Part shown: positions 13,474 through 16,891 of the stretch, piece by piece
How positions within the stretch are numbered: the stretch's first letter is position 1
Layout of the letters: the number at the start of each line of letters is the position of its first letter
DNA from: an uncultured Bacteroidota bacterium
GTDB lineage: Bacteria > Bacteroidota > Bacteroidia > Flavobacteriales > Flavobacteriaceae
Assembly (NCBI GenBank): GCA_903888655.1
Contig: CAISUR010000204.1
Span: forward strand, 1 to 16,891
Reading direction: 5' to 3'
DNA: 16,891 bases
Made by a program: the position numbers and the translations under genes
The notes under the pieces: generated by a model
Database searches by the model: none
What the model was told of the DNA's origin: nothing
What the model saw: only the letters and a program-made list of their open reading frames with translations

Positions 13474-14610
13474 CTAGACCAATCCTCTAGAAATCACAAT
13501 ACGTTGAATTTCAGAAGTTCCTTCATAAATTTGAGTGATTTTAGAATCACGCATCATTCGTTCTACGTGGTATTCGGCAACATAACCGTTTCCACCGTGA
13601 ATTTGAACCGCTTCATTCGCTACTTCCAAAGCAATTTCAGAAGCATACAATTTGGCCATGGCACCCGAATGTGCAATATCTTTGCCTTCGTCTTTCTCGC
13701 AAGCGGCTTTCATTACTAATAATTTAGCAGCCGTAACTTTGACATACATATCGGCCAATTTAAAGGCAATAGCTTGATGATTGAAGATTTCTTTTCCAAA
13801 CGCTTTTCTTTCGTGTGAATATTTCAAAGCAATTTCATAAGCGCCAGTAGCAATTCCGAGTGCTTGAGACGCAATTCCAATTCTTCCACCATTTAAAACA
13901 TTCATGGCGAATGAAAATCCGAAACCGTCGGCTCCAATTCTATTTTCTTTTGGAACTTTCACATCGGTAAACATCAATGAATGCGTATCGCTTCCGCGGA
14001 TTCCCATTTTTTTCTCTTTCGGACCAATATCAAATCCTTCCCAACCTTTTTCAACTATGAAAGCATTGATTCCTTTATGCCCTTTTTCTACATCGGTTTG
14101 CGCAATTACCAAATAGGTAGATGCTGTAGAGCCGTTGGTAATCCAGTTTTTTGTTCCATTCAATAAATAGTAATCGCCTTTATCAATAGCAGTTGTTTTT
14201 TGCGAAGTAGCGTCGCTTCCAGCTTCGGGTTCACTTAAACAAAAAGCACCAATAACTTCGCCTTTGGCTAATGGCACTAAATATTTCATTTTTTGTTCTT
14301 CCGAACAATATTTTTCCATTCCAGCACAAACTAGTGAGTTGTTTACCGACATGATTACCGCTGCAGAAGCATCTACTTTGGCTATTTCGGTCATGGCCAA
14401 AACATAGGAAACACTGTCTAAACCGGCACCACCATATTTTGGATCGACCATCATTCCCATAAACCCTAATTCCCCCATCATTTTAACTTGTTCAGTTGGG
14501 AATTTGGAATGCTCGTCTCTTTCAATTACTCCAGGTAATAGTTCAGTTTGAGCAAAATCTCTGGCTGCTTGCTGAATCATCAAATGCTCTTCGGTAAGAT
14601 TAAAATCCAT
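13474..14610 (-). CDS. Acyl-CoA dehydrogenase (short/medium-chain type)
   Basis: FAD-dependent cytoplasmic enzyme that introduces the alpha-beta double bond in acyl-CoA during fatty- or branched-chain acid oxidation, passing electrons to ETF. The 378 residues are the typical length and contain the helical N-domain, FCLSEPEAGSD (about 123-133) and WITNG in the beta domain for FAD and substrate contacts, GRIGIASQALGIATGAYE, SHERKAFGK, and the catalytic Glu363 in QIYEGTSEIQR, the position used by butyryl- and medium-chain enzymes rather than the isovaleryl type. Chain-length preference cannot be fixed by eye. It is a single gene, with a TACTTTTG -7 match at 14653-14660 on the minus strand, about 43 bp upstream of ATG, and a clear terminator. 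It is divergent from anmK. Confidence 0.95.
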   Translation of the reverse strand: MDFNLTEEHLMIQQAARDFAQTELLPGVIERDEHSKFPTEQVKMMGELGFMGMMVDPKYGGAGLDSVSYVLAMTEIAKVDASAAVIMSVNNSLVCAGMEKYCSEEQKMKYLVPLAKGEVIGAFCLSEPEAGSDATSQKTTAIDKGDYYLLNGTKNWITNGSTASTYLVIAQTDVEKGHKGINAFIVEKGWEGFDIGPKEKKMGIRGSDTHSLMFTDVKVPKENRIGADGFGFSFAMNVLNGGRIGIASQALGIATGAYEIALKYSHERKAFGKEIFNHQAIAFKLADMYVKVTAAKLLVMKAACEKDEGKDIAHSGAMAKLYASEIALEVANEAVQIHGGNGYVAEYHVERMMRDSKITQIYEGTSEIQRIVISRGLV

Positions 14611-14704
14611 ATTTTTGATAAATTTTATTTAGTAAAACTTTGTTTGAGAGCTCAAAAGTAGCACATTTTAATTAATATCTAAAACGTTTTCGTAATTTTA
14701 GCCA

Positions 14705-15766
14705 ATGTTTAAAGAAACCTATAATGTTATTGGTGTGATGTCAGGTACATCGCTTGATGGAATCGATTTAGCGCACATCCATTTTACCGTATTTGAGGGC
14801 AAATGGAGTTATACAATTTTAGAATCTGAAACGGTTTCTTATCCATCCTATTGGCTAAACAAATTGAAAGTTGCTGTTAGTTTTTCTGCAGAAGAACTGA
14901 CGCAACTCAACGAAGAGTACACCGAGTTTTTGGGTGACATTATCAAATCATTTATTGATACTTATCACATTCAAAATCTCGATGCGGTTTGTTCGCACGG
15001 ACATACTATTTTACACCAACCCCAAAACGGATTTACGTTACAAATTGGAAATTTACCCATAATAGCGACTATTATAAATCGAAAAGTGGTATGTGATTTT
15101 CGAGTGCAAGATGTAAAACTTGGTGGTCAAGGTGCGCCTCTTGTTCCTATTGGCGATCGCATTTTATTTTCTGAACACAAGTATTGTTTGAACCTTGGCG
15201 GATTTTCGAACGTGTCTTTTGAAGAGCATTCCAAACGTGTTGCTTTTGATATTTCACCCGTTAATACCGTATTGAATTTCTATGCAAACCAATTAGGATT
15301 GGATTACGACGATAAAGGAACAATGGCTCGCTTTGGAAGATTAAATTCTGAATTATTGAACGAACTAAACACTTTAAATTATTATAAAAAACCATTCCCG
15401 AAATCATTGGGTTTTGAGTTTGTAAAAGAAATTGTGTTGCCTTTAATCGAAAAATATTCGATTTCCATTGAAGATAAAATGCACACTTTTACAGAACATA
15501 TTGCTTTACAAACTTCATTGTCATTACCCAATAAACAAGGCAAAATATTAATTACTGGTGGCGGCGCTTACAATGATTTTTTAATAGAACGGATGCAATT
15601 TCATTTGCCAAAAATCCAAATTATAATTCCAGATAACAAAACTTTAGAATATAAGGAGGCCTTGATTTTTGGTTTGCTAGGTGTTTTAAAACTTCGTGGA
15701 GAGGTTAATGTTTTGAGTAGTGTTACAGGTGCTCGTGAAAATCATAGTTCGGGTGAGATTTATTAA
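14705..15766 (+). CDS. anmK: Anhydro-N-acetylmuramic acid kinase
   Basis: Cytoplasmic sugar kinase of peptidoglycan recycling that opens the 1,6-anhydro ring and phosphorylates it to MurNAc-6-phosphate. The 353 residues show the ATP loop SGTSLDGID (13-21), SHGHTILHQP (97-106), FRVQDVKLGGQGAPLVPIGD (132-151), NLGGFSNVSF (163-172), the catalytic Asp182 in AFDISPVNTVLNF, DKGTMARFG (203-211), and the glycine-rich ITGGGAYNDFL (283-293). Length is normal for Bacteroidota. ATG at 14705 lies only 5 bp after a TAATTTTA that is one base off the -7 consensus, so the mRNA may be leaderless or nearly so. The gene ends 14 bp before the convergent stop of the next gene, with no obvious terminator between. 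Confidence 0.96.
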   Translation: MFKETYNVIGVMSGTSLDGIDLAHIHFTVFEGKWSYTILESETVSYPSYWLNKLKVAVSFSAEELTQLNEEYTEFLGDIIKSFIDTYHIQNLDAVCSHGHTILHQPQNGFTLQIGNLPIIATIINRKVVCDFRVQDVKLGGQGAPLVPIGDRILFSEHKYCLNLGGFSNVSFEEHSKRVAFDISPVNTVLNFYANQLGLDYDDKGTMARFGRLNSELLNELNTLNYYKKPFPKSLGFEFVKEIVLPLIEKYSISIEDKMHTFTEHIALQTSLSLPNKQGKILITGGGAYNDFLIERMQFHLPKIQIIIPDNKTLEYKEALIFGLLGVLKLRGEVNVLSSVTGARENHSSGEIY

Positions 15767-15780
15767 TCTCTTCCGGTTAT

Positions 15781-16596
15781 TTATTTTGTCTCACTCATTT
15801 TTTCCCATGCTTTCATTGTCATTATATTAAGGCTGTCGGTTTTACAATCCCAAATTGAGATAAAATCTTTTGACATTACTGAATAACTTTCCCATTTAGC
15901 AAATTTTTCATAAAGCATTAACGTACAGATATCTGTTGGAGTTATAAATTCTCCAGTAGATGGTAAGTGTGTATGTATTCCTGAAACACTTCCTTTATAT
16001 TCTGTAGAAATTATATTTTTATGCAATCTTTTTTTACTGAGTAAATTATTATTTTTATCAAAAGTTAGTAGATAGTCATTACCAAAAATCATCACTCCAT
16101 TATGTTCTGGCCCTGTTAGTATATATACTTTTTTACTATCCTTTTCAATTATTGGAATAATATTCAAATTAGTATATTTATATCTAACAAATAAAGTATC
16201 TGACATAACTTCATTCTTTGTTTTATTTCGTAAAATACTTAAATCTAATTCGTAAGAAGTTAAATCCCTTTCATTACTATCAACTTTTGCAGTTTTAACA
16301 TTATAAGAAGGATCAAAACTTACTGTACAAATAGCTTTAGGACTATCTCCTTTTGAAAAAAACACACATTTAGAAACATCTCCTTCGGTATATGAGAAAT
16401 ACCCTCCTCTAATTTCTTTTTTTTCAGGGAATTTTTCATCGAATATATCTGAACCATACCAAGAAGCCATCTCTGAACGGTATAATTTCTTTCCCTCTGT
16501 TTCTATTTCAATTTTTTGTTTTTCTATTTTCTTGCTTTGAGCCGAACTATTGAAACAAATCAATATAAATAAACTTATGTATATACTATTTTTCAT
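15781..16596 (-). CDS. Secreted protein of unknown function with a JAMM/JAB-like H-x-H...D motif
   Basis: I do not recognise a named family for the whole protein. From ATG at 16596 it has 271 residues: a signal peptide (1-19, MKNSIYISLFILICFNSSA, then QS), a charged helical stretch, then a mostly beta protein. Near the C-terminus, GIHTHLPSTGEFITPTDI contains His208, His210 and Asp222 in an H-T-H-x11-D arrangement with T-x-x-D, resembling the zinc site of JAMM/JAB metalloproteases; Glu164 in GPEHNG is a possible upstream acid. The usual HSHP proline is Leu. An upstream TTG at 16614 would add six residues but sits at the predicted transcript start, so ATG is chosen. It is alone, convergent with anmK. 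Zinc binding and peptidase activity are inference; it could be a structural JAB-like protein. Confidence 0.72.
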   Translation of the reverse strand: MKNSIYISLFILICFNSSAQSKKIEKQKIEIETEGKKLYRSEMASWYGSDIFDEKFPEKKEIRGGYFSYTEGDVSKCVFFSKGDSPKAICTVSFDPSYNVKTAKVDSNERDLTSYELDLSILRNKTKNEVMSDTLFVRYKYTNLNIIPIIEKDSKKVYILTGPEHNGVMIFGNDYLLTFDKNNNLLSKKRLHKNIISTEYKGSVSGIHTHLPSTGEFITPTDICTLMLYEKFAKWESYSVMSKDFISIWDCKTDSLNIMTMKAWEKMSETK

Positions 16597-16615
16597 TTGA
16601 ATTTGATTAGACAAT

Positions 16616-16647
16616 CAAACCTAGTTATTTATTTTTTAATCAACAAA
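16616..16647 (-). promoter_or_regulatory. Promoter of the secreted JAMM-like protein gene
   Basis: On the minus strand TTTG (16644-16647), a 20-bp spacer and TAGGTTTG (16616-16623) match both parts of the Bacteroidota promoter. Transcription would start near 16610, about 14 nt before ATG 16596, which excludes the longer TTG start. Confidence 0.6.
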
Positions 16648-16757
16648 CAAATCACAATTTAAAACTTCTTTTTTAAGAACAATTTTTAATCCTTAATTTT
16701 ATAATCCTATTCATTTTTTTTATACATTCGCTATTCAATCTTAAAAACAATATAACT

Positions 16758-16891
16758 ATGAGAAAATTAATGTTGGCAATTATTGCCTTGTTAGGATTTA
16801 CAGTAAGTACATCGGCACAGCAAGCTCCTGCAAAAGCAGACAAAGCTAAAACAGAAGCTAAAAAACCAGCTGCTAAAAAAGAAGAACCCAA
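16758..16891 (+). CDS. Small exported Lys/Ala-rich protein (partial, C-terminus off the right edge)
   Basis: ATG at 16758 opens a frame that runs to the window end, giving 44 complete codons. Residues 1-20 are a signal peptide (MRKLMLAIIALLGFTVSTSA, then QQ), with the AQ-type cleavage site common in this phylum. The mature part is low complexity, almost only Ala, Lys, Pro, Glu and Thr, with KAKTEAKKPAAKKEEP-like sequence, so it is strongly charged and probably disordered. Similar short Lys/Ala-rich exported proteins are, as I recall, frequent in flavobacteria without known function. It is divergent from the JAMM-like gene. A TACATTCG at 16723-16730, one base off the -7 consensus, is a weak promoter candidate. 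Confidence 0.7.
   Translation, partial: MRKLMLAIIALLGFTVSTSAQQAPAKADKAKTEAKKPAAKKEEP

Noticed and set aside
16597..16614. Upstream TTG start adding MSNQIQ to the JAMM-like protein
   Set aside because: The predicted -7 box ends at 16616, so the TTG lies at or before the transcript start; ATG 16596 gives a normal signal peptide.
16673..16891. 72-codon minus-strand reading frame at the right edge
   Set aside because: It is antisense to the signal-peptide gene starting at 16758, which has the clear coding pattern; the apparent hydrophobic stretch is the complement of the Ala/Lys-rich codons.

Overview
The window looks like chromosomal DNA from a Flavobacterium-type Bacteroidota. The evidence is low GC, little Shine-Dalgarno sequence, signal peptides ending in AQ or SQ, several matches to the Bacteroidota promoter consensus (TTTG, about 19-20 bp, TAnnTTTG), an ExbBD pair, a Crp/Fnr regulator without Fe-S cysteines, and AnmK. 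No species can be named from the sequence alone.

Left part (1-9840): a plant-glycan (arabinogalactan or pectic galactan type) degradation region in two minus-strand operons, each with its own plus-strand regulator. Operon A, read right to left, is galM, a GH53 endo-beta-1,4-galactanase lipoprotein and a GH2 beta-galactosidase-like enzyme that runs off the left edge. It is divergent from a GntR-type regulator with a sugar-binding-protein-like sensor domain. Operon B is a GH92 alpha-mannosidase-like enzyme followed by a GH127/GH146-like (DUF1680) beta-L-arabinofuranosidase, divergent from an AraC-type regulator. The predicted division of labour is cutting of galactan at the surface by GH53, trimming of exported oligosaccharides by GH2, GH127 and GH92, and mutarotation of released galactose by cytoplasmic GalM. 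No SusC/SusD pair lies in the window. Both operon promoters have a good -7 box but no -33 box, and both carry repeats or palindromes just upstream, which suggests activator-dependent control.

Middle (9841-12698): a tRNA-Val(UAC) with its own promoter and a strong terminator, folC, and divergently exbB-exbD, which overlap by 17 bp. No tonB follows exbD. The 196 bp after exbD holds no gene.

Right part (12699-16891): a Crp/Fnr regulator with no clear ATG at its natural N-terminus, an intrinsic terminator, an acyl-CoA dehydrogenase, divergent anmK (cell-wall recycling), a secreted protein with a JAMM/JAB-like H-x-H...D motif, and the first 44 codons of a small exported Lys/Ala-rich protein.

No stretch longer than 300 bp lacks a gene. 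I saw no insertion sequence, CRISPR array, phage gene or rRNA. I did not find a convincing new multi-gene system. The most unusual items are the operator-like arrays, the JAMM-like secreted protein and the Crp start anomaly.
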